A DNA stretch of 64,000 bases, from assembly GCF_024813435.1 (NCBI RefSeq), contig NZ_JANAEZ010000002.1:558001-622000 (forward strand), given 5' to 3'. Of this stretch, positions 18,159-27,417 are shown one piece after another. How positions within the stretch are numbered: the stretch's first letter is position 1; each line of letters starts with the position of its first letter. This stretch comes from Cognataquiflexum gelatinilyticum. Its GTDB lineage: Bacteria > Bacteroidota > Bacteroidia > Cytophagales > Cyclobacteriaceae. A program made the translations under genes and the position numbers. The notes under the pieces are model-generated. The model ran no database searches, was not told where the DNA came from, and saw nothing but the letters and a program-made list of their open reading frames with translations.

Positions 18159-19442
18159 ATGACATTGATTCAATCGATTCATGCAAGACAAATTTTAGAT
18201 TCCCGAGGAAATCCTACAATTGAGGTGGATGTATATACCGAAACCGGAGCTTTTGGAAGGGCGGCAGTTCCGAGTGGCGCCTCAACGGGTATAAATGAAG
18301 CAGTAGAACTTCGCGATGGAGATAAAAGTAAGTACCTTGGAAAAGGTGTTTTGAAGGCTGTTTCCAACGTAAATGATGTCATCGCTCCGGAACTTCTTGG
18401 AATGAGTGTTTTTGAGCAAAATTTCATAGATCAAATCATGATTGATTTGGATGGAACGCCTACCAAAGGCAAACTTGGTGCAAATGCAATCCTCGGTGTT
18501 TCGCTTGCAGTAGCTAAAGCTGCCGCTATGGAGGCAGGTCAGCCCTTATACAGATACGTTGGCGGTGTCAATGCCAATACACTTCCTGTACCTATGATGA
18601 ATATCATCAACGGAGGTTCTCACTCTGATGCACCGATTGCCTTTCAAGAATTTATGGTAAGACCAGTGGGTGCTTCAAGTTTTTCAGAAGCAATCAGAAT
18701 GGGTGCTGAGATTTTCCACCATTTGAAAAAAATCCTTCATGATAAAGGATTAAGCACAGCTGTTGGTGATGAAGGTGGTTTTGCTCCGAATTTTTCGGGT
18801 GGAACTGAGGAAGCTTTAGCTTGTGTATTGGATGCAATCAAAAATGCCGGCTACAAAGCGGGAGAGGATGTTACTATAGCCCTTGATTGTGCGGCTACTG
18901 AGTTTTACAAAGATGGGAAATATGATTATACCAAATTTGAAGGACCAAACGGGAAAATAAGAACCCGTGAAGAACAAGTTGAATACTTGACAGAGTTAAC
19001 TCAAAAGTATCCGATTGATTCTATAGAAGATGGCTTTTCAGAGGACGATTGGGCAGGATGGGCGATGCTAACCGCTAAAATCGGTGATAAAGTACAATTG
19101 GTTGGAGATGATGTTTTTGTAACTAATGTTAAATTCCTTGAAAGAGGTATTAAAGAAAAATCTGCCAACTCTATTTTGGTGAAAGTAAATCAGATTGGAA
19201 CACTGACTGAAACTTTGAAGGCTGTATCTATGGCTCATAAAGCAGGATTTACTGCCGTTATGTCTCATAGATCCGGAGAAACCGAAGATGCTACAATAGC
19301 TGATTTGGCTGTTGCGACCAATTGTGGACAAATCAAGACCGGTTCTGCTTCCCGTTCTGATAGGATGGCAAAGTATAACCAATTGTTGAGAATTGAAGAG
19401 CAATTGGGTGATTCTGCCATTTTCCCTAAGAAAAAATCCTGA
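18159..19442 (+). CDS. eno: Enolase
   Basis: Enolase converts 2-phosphoglycerate to phosphoenolpyruvate in glycolysis. It has 427 residues. Visible active-site parts are GASTGINEA, GDEGGFAPN, the Mg-binding SIEDGFSEDDW and LVGDDVFVTN, the catalytic Lys in LVKVNQIGTLTET, and SHRSGETED. A strong terminator follows. Confidence 0.97.
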   Translation: MTLIQSIHARQILDSRGNPTIEVDVYTETGAFGRAAVPSGASTGINEAVELRDGDKSKYLGKGVLKAVSNVNDVIAPELLGMSVFEQNFIDQIMIDLDGTPTKGKLGANAILGVSLAVAKAAAMEAGQPLYRYVGGVNANTLPVPMMNIINGGSHSDAPIAFQEFMVRPVGASSFSEAIRMGAEIFHHLKKILHDKGLSTAVGDEGGFAPNFSGGTEEALACVLDAIKNAGYKAGEDVTIALDCAATEFYKDGKYDYTKFEGPNGKIRTREEQVEYLTELTQKYPIDSIEDGFSEDDWAGWAMLTAKIGDKVQLVGDDVFVTNVKFLERGIKEKSANSILVKVNQIGTLTETLKAVSMAHKAGFTAVMSHRSGETEDATIADLAVATNCGQIKTGSASRSDRMAKYNQLLRIEEQLGDSAIFPKKKS

Positions 19443-19465
19443 GAAATTATTTGAAAATAAATTGA

Positions 19466-19499
19466 ACAAAAAGCAGCTGAAAAGCTGCTTTTTGTTTTT
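19466..19499 (+). terminator. Intrinsic terminator after eno
   Basis: A perfect 13-base inverted repeat (19466-19478 with 19483-19495) with a GAAA loop, followed by more T. It ends eno and faces the end of the leftward gene at 19538. Confidence 0.9.
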
Positions 19500-19537
19500 A
19501 TGGAAGCTATCTAGATGTATTTCTGAATTTTTGTTTT

Positions 19538-20803
19538 TTAAAATCTGTAGCCAATTAATACAAATACTTTATTGGTAGGAGATGATAATGATGGGATATC
19601 AGACATACCATTTCCGTTTTCATAACGGATCTCTCCTGATATTTTACCGAGACGAATCCCTGTTCCAAATAAAAACCCCATTTCTCCAACTCTGAAAGTG
19701 TCCACCGCTTTCCGGGTTTCAGATGTTACCGTTTGATAAAAAAAAGTCTGGATGTACTCCTGATTAGTTTCACTGACAGCAAATCCAAAGGACATCCCAC
19801 CATGGAAAAATAGCTCAGTTGAATTCAAATATATGCTGTATTGTAGCATGCTGTTGATTTTGATTTGGGTATATTCAAATTTAGTCTCGGAATGCTCTAT
19901 TAGGTAATCGGTGATTTCGTTTATGTTGTTTCCTTGGAATTGGTACCCTGCCAACATTAATTCATTTGAAAATCCCCATTTTCTCATATTTCTTGGGAAA
20001 ATAAAATCTACTGATAAACCAAGGACCGGGTTAATTGAAATACCATAGTCAGCTTCGGTCAAATTTGGATGGTTGGCCCCTGTGAATGATAAACTAGTCA
20101 TCGATACCCCTCCCAAAACCCCAAATTTGGTAAGTGTCTTTTCTTTCGGTTTTTCAAATTTGATTTCAGTGCCGGTACATTCATTATACCTGACGATCAA
20201 CCTGCTTAAGCTTTCCTTTTTATATTGTGTGATATTGATGTCTTATTGAATATCAGGACAACCATTCAGATATGCCCCAAGTTGTCCCAGAAAGAATTTG
20301 TTTTCTGCTGTGTAGCTTCGGGTTGCCCCATTTACAGTTTGCACTTTGTTGTATTTCTTGTATTTGAGTAAATAATACTCCCCGTTATCTTTAATATAGA
20401 AATTTTCCCTTGAAGCCTCATTTTTATATAAAAACAAGCTTTTTTCTCCTGCTATTATAGTCTGTAAAAAAACAGTTTCTAAGGTCGTTTCAATGGTAGG
20501 GCTTTGGTCAAATTGATTGTTTCCAATCCTCTCGGTTTCCACCCTTGCACTGAGATATACTTCATCAGAAACCAAAAAGCTTTGAATGTCTTTCGGGGTG
20601 AATTCTAGTATTTCCTTTTGATCAAGGCTTTTAAAGGTGATTTTGTTCGGATTTTTATCCCAATTTCTGTAATCAATTTCTCCTTGGATTGTGTCACCTA
20701 TAGCATTTACAATCTTTGCGGACAAAAAATTGCTCTGAGCAAATACAGGATTCTTAAGAATAAATAATAGGCTAAAGAGTAAAATGATTTTTACTTTTTT
20801 CAT
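19538..20803 (-). pseudogene. Outer-membrane beta-barrel protein gene interrupted by one in-frame TAA
   Basis: Two leftward open frames, 20803-20243 and 20200-19538, lie in the same frame and are separated only by a TAA at 20243-20245 and codons that continue to read like protein (DINITQYKKESLSRL). Together they would make about 421 residues: a signal peptide (MKKVKIILLFSLLFILKN...FAQ), an N-terminal domain with NAIGDTIQGEIDYRNWDKNP, a Cys-containing link (NGCPDIQ) and a C-terminal beta-barrel ending in GYRF. I recognise this as one architecture seen in Bacteroidota. The likely start is the ATG at 20803, since the 14 codons upstream do not resemble a signal peptide. It is either a young pseudogene or an assembly error; a separate gene for the barrel half would lack a signal peptide. 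Confidence 0.8.
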
Positions 20804-20954
20804 AAAATGATTTTTCCGAAAAATACAGTTAAAAATCAATTTCACAAATAAGTTAGTTAATAGAAATTTGTCTTTTCAAAAAATTTAAAAATCAATTTCT
20901 AAACCTTAATTATATGGAAATGGAAAGTGATTTCCTCAAGACAGGATTTTCAAT

Positions 20955-20985
20955 AAAAAAGCCATTGTCAAACAATGGCTTTTTT
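20955..20985 (-). terminator. Terminator of the GMC oxidoreductase operon
   Basis: A perfect 14-base inverted repeat (20955-20968 with 20972-20985, loop CAA) that ends in six T when read leftward. It lies 30 bases after the stop of the gene at 21015. Confidence 0.85.
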
Positions 20986-21014
20986 GAAATTCAATAAAGA
21001 AAGTTTAATTAATG

Positions 21015-21722
21015 TTATCCAATCAGATTTCCCTCATCGTCCCAAACAGCGACTGTTGCCCTTTCTTCAGGCTTTAAGTAAAGAGGAATGTATTTTTCCT
21101 CGTAGGCAAAGCCATGTTTTTTCATGACTTCCTCAGGAACACCATCCCATACATTTGGTCTGTTTCCTACATATCCCAAGTAATTGAATCCTATCTCAGA
21201 AGTGAAATATCCCGTTGAAGTTAAGTTTCTGAGCATGTTGAAGAACTTGACGCCGCCTTCCATTTCAGGTTTTGCTTTTTCAGGCCAAGCGATCAAATCA
21301 ATGATTTCCATTCTTTCAGTTTCTGAAAGTTCGAGGAATTTTTTTCCGTAATTATCATCGCTATAATGGTCCAGCCACATCAATCCACCGCGCATCGGTG
21401 TTTGATAGGCAGTATAATCTTTCATCATAAATTCAATGAAATCAGGAACACCTGCATCAGTTGCACTGCCTGAATCCTCACCTGCGGGCATAATAATATC
21501 CACCAGGAGATCAAGTTTTTTTCTTTCTTCCTCTGTAAAGAAGGTTTCCGAAAGGAGTTTTTGATCTCTGATATTTTCAGCTTCAATTCTTCCTCCCATA
21601 GTACCCCCGGAAATCTGCGGACTCATATCTGCAGCTTTGTCCTCCGGTTTACAATTGGTCAAAAGGAATCCGGATGCCAATGACCCGGCAAAAAGGAGTT
21701 TGAGGTTGTCTCTTCTATTCAT
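21015..21722 (-). CDS. Gluconate 2-dehydrogenase subunit 3 family lipoprotein
   Basis: This family is the small partner of membrane-bound FAD dehydrogenases and is thought to help export and stabilise the large subunit. The 235-residue protein starts MNRRDNLKLLFAGSLASGF, a twin-arginine-like signal, followed by a lipobox (LLTNC), so it should be exported and lipid-anchored. The core has EERKKLDLLVDIIMPAGEDS, the typical opening of the domain. It begins 10 bases after the GMC gene and must be translated from the same mRNA. The substrate cannot be read from the sequence. Confidence 0.85.
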   Translation of the reverse strand: MNRRDNLKLLFAGSLASGFLLTNCKPEDKAADMSPQISGGTMGGRIEAENIRDQKLLSETFFTEEERKKLDLLVDIIMPAGEDSGSATDAGVPDFIEFMMKDYTAYQTPMRGGLMWLDHYSDDNYGKKFLELSETERMEIIDLIAWPEKAKPEMEGGVKFFNMLRNLTSTGYFTSEIGFNYLGYVGNRPNVWDGVPEEVMKKHGFAYEEKYIPLYLKPEERATVAVWDDEGNLIG

Positions 21723-21732
21723 AGCTCCTGAA

Positions 21733-23475
21733 TTATATGTTTTTCTTTTTCAATTCACTGATAATAAAATCTGAAGTTCTCCAAGACAAGGCCAAAATGG
21801 TCCAAGTTGGGTTTTTATCTGCTTGTGATACAAACGGACCTGCATCCACCACAAATAGATTTTTGCAGTCGTGGGCTTGGCTGTTACTGTTCAAAACCGA
21901 AGTTGCAGGATTATTCCCCATCCTTGTGGTTCCGACTTCATGGATGATCCTTCCTGGCGTGGCCAATCCATACATGGTATCAGCTCCCGGTTTTTGACCC
22001 AATAGGACAGCACCAGAATTGGTAAGGATTTCTTCAAAGGTATCCTGCATGTGTTTTGCCTGCTTGATTTCTTGGTCAGACCATTTGTAATGGAATCGTA
22101 GCACAGGTATGCCGAATTTGTCAACCACATTTGGGTCGATTTCACAATAGTTTGTCTCTCTTGGAATACTTTCACCTCTTCCTGACATGCCCACCATAGA
22201 CCCATATGATCTGCGTATATCCTTCTTCAAGCCTTCGCCATATCCCCCGTTTGGACTTGGGTTGCCAAATTCATCCTTCAAATATTTTCTCATGGTATCC
22301 ATCGAAAATCCTATTCCATAGGATGGCATCGACATTCCTCCCCAATATTCAATATGGTAACCTCTTGCAAAATCAAGCTTCTTGTTGTCCAGCCACCAAG
22401 GTGTATACACGTGCATGCCGCCGACACCGTCCTCGTTGTATCTTTCTCTATCGATCAAGTCAGGAAGAATTCCCATTCTATCCGCACCTGTGGAATCATG
22501 AAGATATTTCCCTACTACCCCGCTACTGTTGCCGATTCCATTTGGATGGGATTTTGATTTGGAGTTGAGCATTATCCTGGAAGATTCGCAGGCTGATGCG
22601 CCCAAAACAACCACCCTAGATTTAAGCTTGTATTCCTTCATGTCTATTTTGCTGACATAGGAAACGCCGGTGGCTTTACCGGTATCATCGGTTGTGACTG
22701 CCCTGACCATGGCGTTGGTGTATAACTCCACTTTGCCTTTTTTCATAGCAGGCTTGATCAAGACTGTTCCTGAGGAAAAATCCGCATATGCCTGACAGGC
22801 CCTGTTGCATTGATTACAGAAAAAGCAAACTCCTCTTTCATTGTTTATCGGACGGGTCAGCATTGAAAGCCTTCCGGGAATTACCGGCATATTTGCTTTT
22901 TTTGCTCCTTTCATGATAAACATTTCATGTAGCCTTGGCTTCGGAGGAGGAAGGAAAAATCCATCAGGTTCATTGTAAATCCCCTCTTTTGAGCCAAAAA
23001 CCCCGATCAGTTTATCTACTTTATCATAATATGGCTTGACATCATCATAACCTATCGGCCAATCATCTCCCATCCCATCAATACTGCTTCTTTTGAAATC
23101 ATTGGGACCAAAACGTAGCGAAATCCTTCCCCAGTGATTGGTTCTGCCGCCCAGCATTCTAGATCTGAACCAATCAAATTGGGTTCCTTTGACATTAGTA
23201 TAAGGTTCTCCTTCGATGTCCCAACCGCCAATAGCCTGGTCAAAATCACCAAAAGGCCTGATCCTGGTTCCGCTTCCCCTTCTCGGAGATTCCCAAGGTG
23301 GTCTCAATTGGGTCCTATCCTCGTCTTTTGCCGGATCAAAATCGCCTCCTGCTTCCAATACAGCAACTGATAGTCCTGCCTCAGAAAGAATTTTGGAAGC
23401 CATACCGCCACCGGCACCGGAACCTACGATAATCACATCATAAGCTTCTCCAGATGATTTGATTTCAAAACTCAT
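21733..23475 (-). CDS. GMC family FAD-dependent oxidoreductase
   Basis: The family oxidises alcohol or sugar hydroxyl groups with FAD. The 580-residue protein has the FAD-binding VIIVGSGAGGGMASKIL (residues 14-30), a second FAD contact in MLGGRTNHWGRISLRF, and the C-terminal HEVGTTRMGNNP and NPTWTILALSWRTSDF of GMC enzymes. Four cysteines at residues 217, 220, 223 and 227 (CFFCNQCNRAC) resemble the Fe-S site reported in some sugar-dehydrogenase large subunits. It has no export signal and probably crosses the membrane with the Tat-type subunit 3 encoded next. A cytochrome partner is not adjacent. Confidence 0.88.
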   Translation of the reverse strand: MSFEIKSSGEAYDVIIVGSGAGGGMASKILSEAGLSVAVLEAGGDFDPAKDEDRTQLRPPWESPRRGSGTRIRPFGDFDQAIGGWDIEGEPYTNVKGTQFDWFRSRMLGGRTNHWGRISLRFGPNDFKRSSIDGMGDDWPIGYDDVKPYYDKVDKLIGVFGSKEGIYNEPDGFFLPPPKPRLHEMFIMKGAKKANMPVIPGRLSMLTRPINNERGVCFFCNQCNRACQAYADFSSGTVLIKPAMKKGKVELYTNAMVRAVTTDDTGKATGVSYVSKIDMKEYKLKSRVVVLGASACESSRIMLNSKSKSHPNGIGNSSGVVGKYLHDSTGADRMGILPDLIDRERYNEDGVGGMHVYTPWWLDNKKLDFARGYHIEYWGGMSMPSYGIGFSMDTMRKYLKDEFGNPSPNGGYGEGLKKDIRRSYGSMVGMSGRGESIPRETNYCEIDPNVVDKFGIPVLRFHYKWSDQEIKQAKHMQDTFEEILTNSGAVLLGQKPGADTMYGLATPGRIIHEVGTTRMGNNPATSVLNSNSQAHDCKNLFVVDAGPFVSQADKNPTWTILALSWRTSDFIISELKKKNI

Positions 23476-23606
23476 GTTTTATAAAATTTTTATGTTTGTC
23501 TTACAAGTTAAATAAAAAAATGTAAAATTTACAAACCTAACTTTTGGAGAATTTCAGAAACTCATCTTGAGAATGGGAGAAAATTGGAATATCAAGTCAA
23601 TAAATT

Positions 23607-24626
23607 TTATGATGGCATCGAAATATCATTTTCAAAATAATTGAGTTGGCTAATCAGCGAGGAGATTGATTCAAATCGGATTATTTCTGTATTAGTCTTT
23701 AAAATATAGGAAATTTGATTACCATCTTTTTCAATAGAAATAGATTTGCCCTGCTGATTGATTTTATTTTTCCTTAAAGCGGATTTCACCCATTTCACGG
23801 TTTCCTCCGGCCCATCAATTTGCGGGTATCTGAAAATTGTTGATTCTTGAACTTTCCCTACAGATATATCGAATTTGAGGGTTTCATTTGGAAGTAAAAG
23901 GTCGATGCTTCCTTGGAGTATCAGGTCTTCAGGACTTCCACAGACCAAAGGCATTCCACATTGCATTAACCAAAATTCATCGGCTGTATCGATGGCTATG
24001 TCTAGGTCGTGTGTCACCACGAGCACGGCTTTGTTTTCATTTTTTGCGATATCTCTGAGCAAATGCATGATCTCAAACCTGTTTATGAGGTCTAAATGTG
24101 CCGTGGGTTCATCCAAAATCAATATTTCGCCATCCTGTGCCAATGCCCTTGCAATCATTACTTTCTGCAATTGGCCATCACTGAGTTCGCTTAATGGTCT
24201 GTCCTGAATGTAATTGATATGCGTAGAACGGATTGCTTGGCTTACTTTTTCCCGATCATTTTCTGATAAATATCCAGACCAACCTGTATGTGGAATTCTG
24301 CCCAAAGACACAATCTCTTCAACCGTGAGATTGCCGCTGCTGATTTTTTCTGTTAGGACGACAGCTATTTTTTTTGCCAGGTCTTTGATTGAAAATAAAT
24401 CTGTGGGTTTATTGTCCAAATAGACCTGATTTTTCAGAGCAGGAACCTGTCCCATGATTGTCTTGATCAAGGTGGATTTACCAACACCATTTGGGCCAAG
24501 CAGACAAGTGAGTTTTCCTTTTTTTAAAGAAAAGGAAATTTGCTCTGCAACAATATTAGACTTCTTGCCTTTTTTATACCCTAAGGAAAGATCGTTTGCC
24601 TGCAATATGGAATTTTGAATGGACAA
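23607..24626 (-). CDS. btuD: ABC importer ATPase, probable vitamin B12 type
   Basis: This is the ATPase of a FecCD/BtuCD-type importer. The 339-residue protein has Walker A GPNGVGKST (44-52), the signature LSDGQ (148-152), Walker B ILILDEP (168-174) and the switch His in VTHD (205-208). After the normal end near residue 245 it carries about 95 extra residues with alternating beta-like segments that I do not recognise. It is the last gene of the btuF-btuC-btuD-like set. Specificity for B12 is inferred from the riboswitch and receptor next door; haem or siderophore importers look alike. Confidence 0.8.
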   Translation of the reverse strand: MSIQNSILQANDLSLGYKKGKKSNIVAEQISFSLKKGKLTCLLGPNGVGKSTLIKTIMGQVPALKNQVYLDNKPTDLFSIKDLAKKIAVVLTEKISSGNLTVEEIVSLGRIPHTGWSGYLSENDREKVSQAIRSTHINYIQDRPLSELSDGQLQKVMIARALAQDGEILILDEPTAHLDLINRFEIMHLLRDIAKNENKAVLVVTHDLDIAIDTADEFWLMQCGMPLVCGSPEDLILQGSIDLLLPNETLKFDISVGKVQESTIFRYPQIDGPEETVKWVKSALRKNKINQQGKSISIEKDGNQISYILKTNTEIIRFESISSLISQLNYFENDISMPS

Positions 24627-24675
24627 GGTTAATTATGTTGGTTATGGTTTTTCAAATCTTATATTTTCAATTTTC

Positions 24676-25707
24676 CTAAAACTCCTTACTGAAATTCCTC
24701 TTTAGAATCAACCAGATGACCATCGGTGCACCCACCAAAGAAGTGACTGCATTGATTGGTAAAGTCTGTGCACTGCCGGGTAACTGACTGATCGTATCGC
24801 ATGCCAATAGAACTGCAGCGCTGATCAAAGCTGAGGCGGGAAAAAGGATCCGGTGATCCCCTGTTTTGAAAACCAACCTCGCCATGTGCGGAACAGCAAT
24901 TCCGATAAAGGCGATTGGCCCACAGAAAGCTGTCACTGACCCCGCCAAAATCCCTGTACTGACAATCATAGCCCATCTAAGCTTTTGGATGTTTATACCC
25001 ATGCTGACTGCGTATGCTTCGCCGAGAAGCATGGCGTTAAATGATTTGAGATTGATCAACAAAGGAATCAATCCCAGTAAAACAACAATTAAAAAAGCCA
25101 ATAACTGATCAGGTTGGGTACTTCCGAGACTTCCCATAGACCAGATGGTAAACATCTTCAGTTGCTCTGCCCCCGAAAAGTACGATAATACTGAAATCAA
25201 AGCCGAAACAGCAGAGCCAAACATCAAACCTACGATGAGTAATGTCATGCTGTCGTTGACTTTCCAGGCTGTAACACTCATCAATAACAAAACCAAAATC
25301 GACCCGGCAGTGGCAGAAAATACGATTGCCCAGATTCCAAATCCTCCCGAATACATGGACCATCCAAAAGCCGAACCTGCCATGACCAATAGCGCAACTC
25401 CCAAGCCTGCACCAGAACTGATTCCCAACACATATGGTCCTGCCAGTGGATTTCGGAAGAAAGTCTGCATCTGAAGACCACTCAAAGAAAGCCCGATTCC
25501 TGCTAAAATCGCTGTAAATGCTTTGGGTACCCTATAACCCATTACGATGGTTTCCCAAGAACTTTTTGAAAATCCTCCCCCGATAAACCTCCCCATCACC
25601 TCTTGAATCGGAATCAAAACTGATCCACTCGCCAGATTCACTGCGAAAAGCAGTAGGCAAATAAAAATGCCGGACAGAAAAAGGAAATAGGTGGGTTTAT
25701 TTTTCAT
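24676..25707 (-). CDS. btuC: ABC importer permease of the FecCD family, probable BtuC
   Basis: This is the membrane channel of the importer. The 343-residue protein has about nine or ten hydrophobic segments and the family signature GLQMQTFFRNPLAGPYVLGI near residue 80. The loop contacting the ATPase, followed by GPIAFIGIAVPHMAR, is present. It overlaps the end of the binding-protein gene by 11 bases, which suggests translational coupling, and the ATPase gene follows after 49 bases. Confidence 0.85.
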   Translation of the reverse strand: MKNKPTYFLFLSGIFICLLLFAVNLASGSVLIPIQEVMGRFIGGGFSKSSWETIVMGYRVPKAFTAILAGIGLSLSGLQMQTFFRNPLAGPYVLGISSGAGLGVALLVMAGSAFGWSMYSGGFGIWAIVFSATAGSILVLLLMSVTAWKVNDSMTLLIVGLMFGSAVSALISVLSYFSGAEQLKMFTIWSMGSLGSTQPDQLLAFLIVVLLGLIPLLINLKSFNAMLLGEAYAVSMGINIQKLRWAMIVSTGILAGSVTAFCGPIAFIGIAVPHMARLVFKTGDHRILFPASALISAAVLLACDTISQLPGSAQTLPINAVTSLVGAPMVIWLILKRNFSKEF

Positions 25708-26860
25708 CCAGTTTACTATAAAAATACAGGGAATAATCCGGTAATAAATCTGGATGCAGAATTTTGATCAAATCCCGAAGAATCAAATCCGGCCTTAAAT
25801 ACCCCAACTCGAAGTATTCCAAACCGCCTGTCGGACCTTTTTTTAAGGTATAGGTATATACGTTTCCATTTTGGAAAGCATCAAAATGAGAATATCTTGG
25901 GTCTGCATACTTCATTTCAACCAATGTCTTGAAATCCGAAGCTCCCAGCCAAAAGTCCGATTCTTGGGCCACTTCTAATACATATTCATAACTCAACTGT
26001 GCGCTTCCTGTTCCTTTTTGGTCTTTAAAAAGGTATTCACCACCTGCTACTTCCAGCAATCTTGCTCCCCAAGAGTCCGCTCCAGGTACATACCAGATGT
26101 CCTTATACATGACTCCTGCCATTACTTTTGGTTTGTTTTCCGGCAATTCTTTTACCAATTCCGAAGCTTGATTGTATTCGGATTCGATTTTGGAAAATAC
26201 AGTTTTTGCTTCTTCTAATTTCCCCAATAATACCCCTGTAAACTTGATCCATTCTGCCCTACCTAGAGGGTGTTGCTCTACGTATTCTCCATTAATGAAT
26301 GCAGGAATTTTGGCTGATTTTAGGATTTCTATGTTTTTCAAGTCTTCCCCCAAAGTTGAAATCATCACCCAATCTGGATCGAGTTCAATGATCTTTTCAA
26401 TATTCGCCTGAGCTCCTTTACCTAAATCGGAGACTTTTCCGGCGTCAATCAATTTTCTTGTCTTTGGAGAGGAAATCAAATCCAGATCAGGAAATCCTCT
26501 CAATAAATCTGAAGCCTCCAAATAATCCAAATGAGGAATGTGGGTCGTGGAAGTCAGCACTACCTTCGATATTGGCAGTGAAATAACAGCATCAAACCCG
26601 GCCTCATCCAATTTCAAATCAGAATTTTCTTTGACCAAATAACGAAAAGGAGGATGTTTATCCGGAAATGCATGCCGAACCTCAAGAACTTTAAATCCTT
26701 CTCCCTGAAATATAGCAAAGCCCTTTGCATATGAATTTGGGATTTCGACCAAGTCAAGTTCTTTGATTTCTTTTGGAGATTGACAGGAAAAAAGGATTAT
26801 AAAAATGGGAAAGGCGAAATAGAAGCAAGAATAAAAAGAATGAAGCAGGGGGATTTTCAT
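25697..26860 (-). CDS. btuF: ABC importer substrate-binding lipoprotein, probable BtuF
   Basis: This is the binding protein of the importer. I start it at the ATG at 26860, giving 387 residues; an upstream ATG at 26920 would put 20 polar residues before the signal peptide. The signal ends in a lipobox (IILFSC). The Fe/B12 periplasmic-binding fold shows in GFDAVISLP, the conserved helix region, and PDWVMISTLGEDL. The 130-base region between this start and the opposite-facing riboswitch is too short to hold a second riboswitch on this strand. Confidence 0.82.
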   Translation of the reverse strand: MKIPLLHSFYSCFYFAFPIFIILFSCQSPKEIKELDLVEIPNSYAKGFAIFQGEGFKVLEVRHAFPDKHPPFRYLVKENSDLKLDEAGFDAVISLPISKVVLTSTTHIPHLDYLEASDLLRGFPDLDLISSPKTRKLIDAGKVSDLGKGAQANIEKIIELDPDWVMISTLGEDLKNIEILKSAKIPAFINGEYVEQHPLGRAEWIKFTGVLLGKLEEAKTVFSKIESEYNQASELVKELPENKPKVMAGVMYKDIWYVPGADSWGARLLEVAGGEYLFKDQKGTGSAQLSYEYVLEVAQESDFWLGASDFKTLVEMKYADPRYSHFDAFQNGNVYTYTLKKGPTGGLEYFELGYLRPDLILRDLIKILHPDLLPDYSLYFYSKLDEK

Positions 26861-26968
26861 CTCGAAAGTGTCAGCAAATGTTTTCCAAATATAACACCCG
26901 AAGCCAAAGTCTATTTTCAATTGTGGCTTTTGTACAAAAAATAATCACACAATTAACCTGTCTAAAAA

Positions 26969-26976
26969 TATCTTTG
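26969..26976 (+). promoter_or_regulatory. Likely -7 promoter element upstream of the cobalamin riboswitch
   Basis: TATCTTTG fits TAnnTTTG and lies about 15-20 bases before the first riboswitch stem. I see no convincing TTTG at -33. Confidence 0.45.
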
Positions 26977-26989
26977 GCTATGTTTGTTT

Positions 26990-27185
26990 CAGAATTATGG
27001 TTCCCGAACCTTCATCAGGCTCTCGGGATGAAAAGGGAATTCGGTGAAATACCGGAGCTGTCCCCGCAACTGTAACCCCATTCTGAACCAATCGGAATAG
27101 TGATTTACCCTCCTCCATTGCCATTGTGTGATGCGTCGCACAAGAAGGCCGGTAAATCCAGGGAAGCCAGGAGACCTGCCATTTT
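26990..27185 (+). promoter_or_regulatory. Cobalamin riboswitch
   Basis: The conserved blocks are read in order: a hairpin made by TCCCGA and TCGGGA (27001-27028), GATGAAAAGGGAAT, CGGTGAAATACCGGAGCTGT, CCCCGCAACTGTAA, and the closing block GGGAAGCCAGGAGACCTGCC at 27161-27180. The closing helix can form between ATGG (26997-27000) and CCAT (27179-27182). It lies in the leader of the TonB receptor gene at 27418, about 235 bases upstream, and should shut that gene and its partner down when B12 is plentiful. Confidence 0.93.
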
Positions 27186-27417
27186 TCATATTGTTCAAAG
27201 CTTTCGGGTGAAGGGCTGAGGTAAAAGCAGGTGGTTTTCACAAAAACAATTGGCAAGAATGGGATTGTCCTTTGATGGCTTTCCAATATTTGGGTTTTGA
27301 ATCCTTTAAATTCAAAATTCTTCATTCTCAATTGGGTGAACCTTTGGTTTTCTTCTCTACCAATTTCTAGCATTTGGCTTTGGAATAAATAATTGTTCTA
27401 TTCGAATCATTTTAAAG

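Noticed and set aside
20195..20250. Programmed frameshift or alternative code as the reason for the split barrel gene
   Set aside because: The two halves are in the same frame, so no frameshift is involved; TAA ends most genes here, including ribosomal ones, so it is not a sense codon.
26978..27373. A leftward 131-codon frame over the riboswitch region
   Set aside because: It overlaps the cobalamin riboswitch, whose conserved blocks explain the sequence, and its product resembles nothing.
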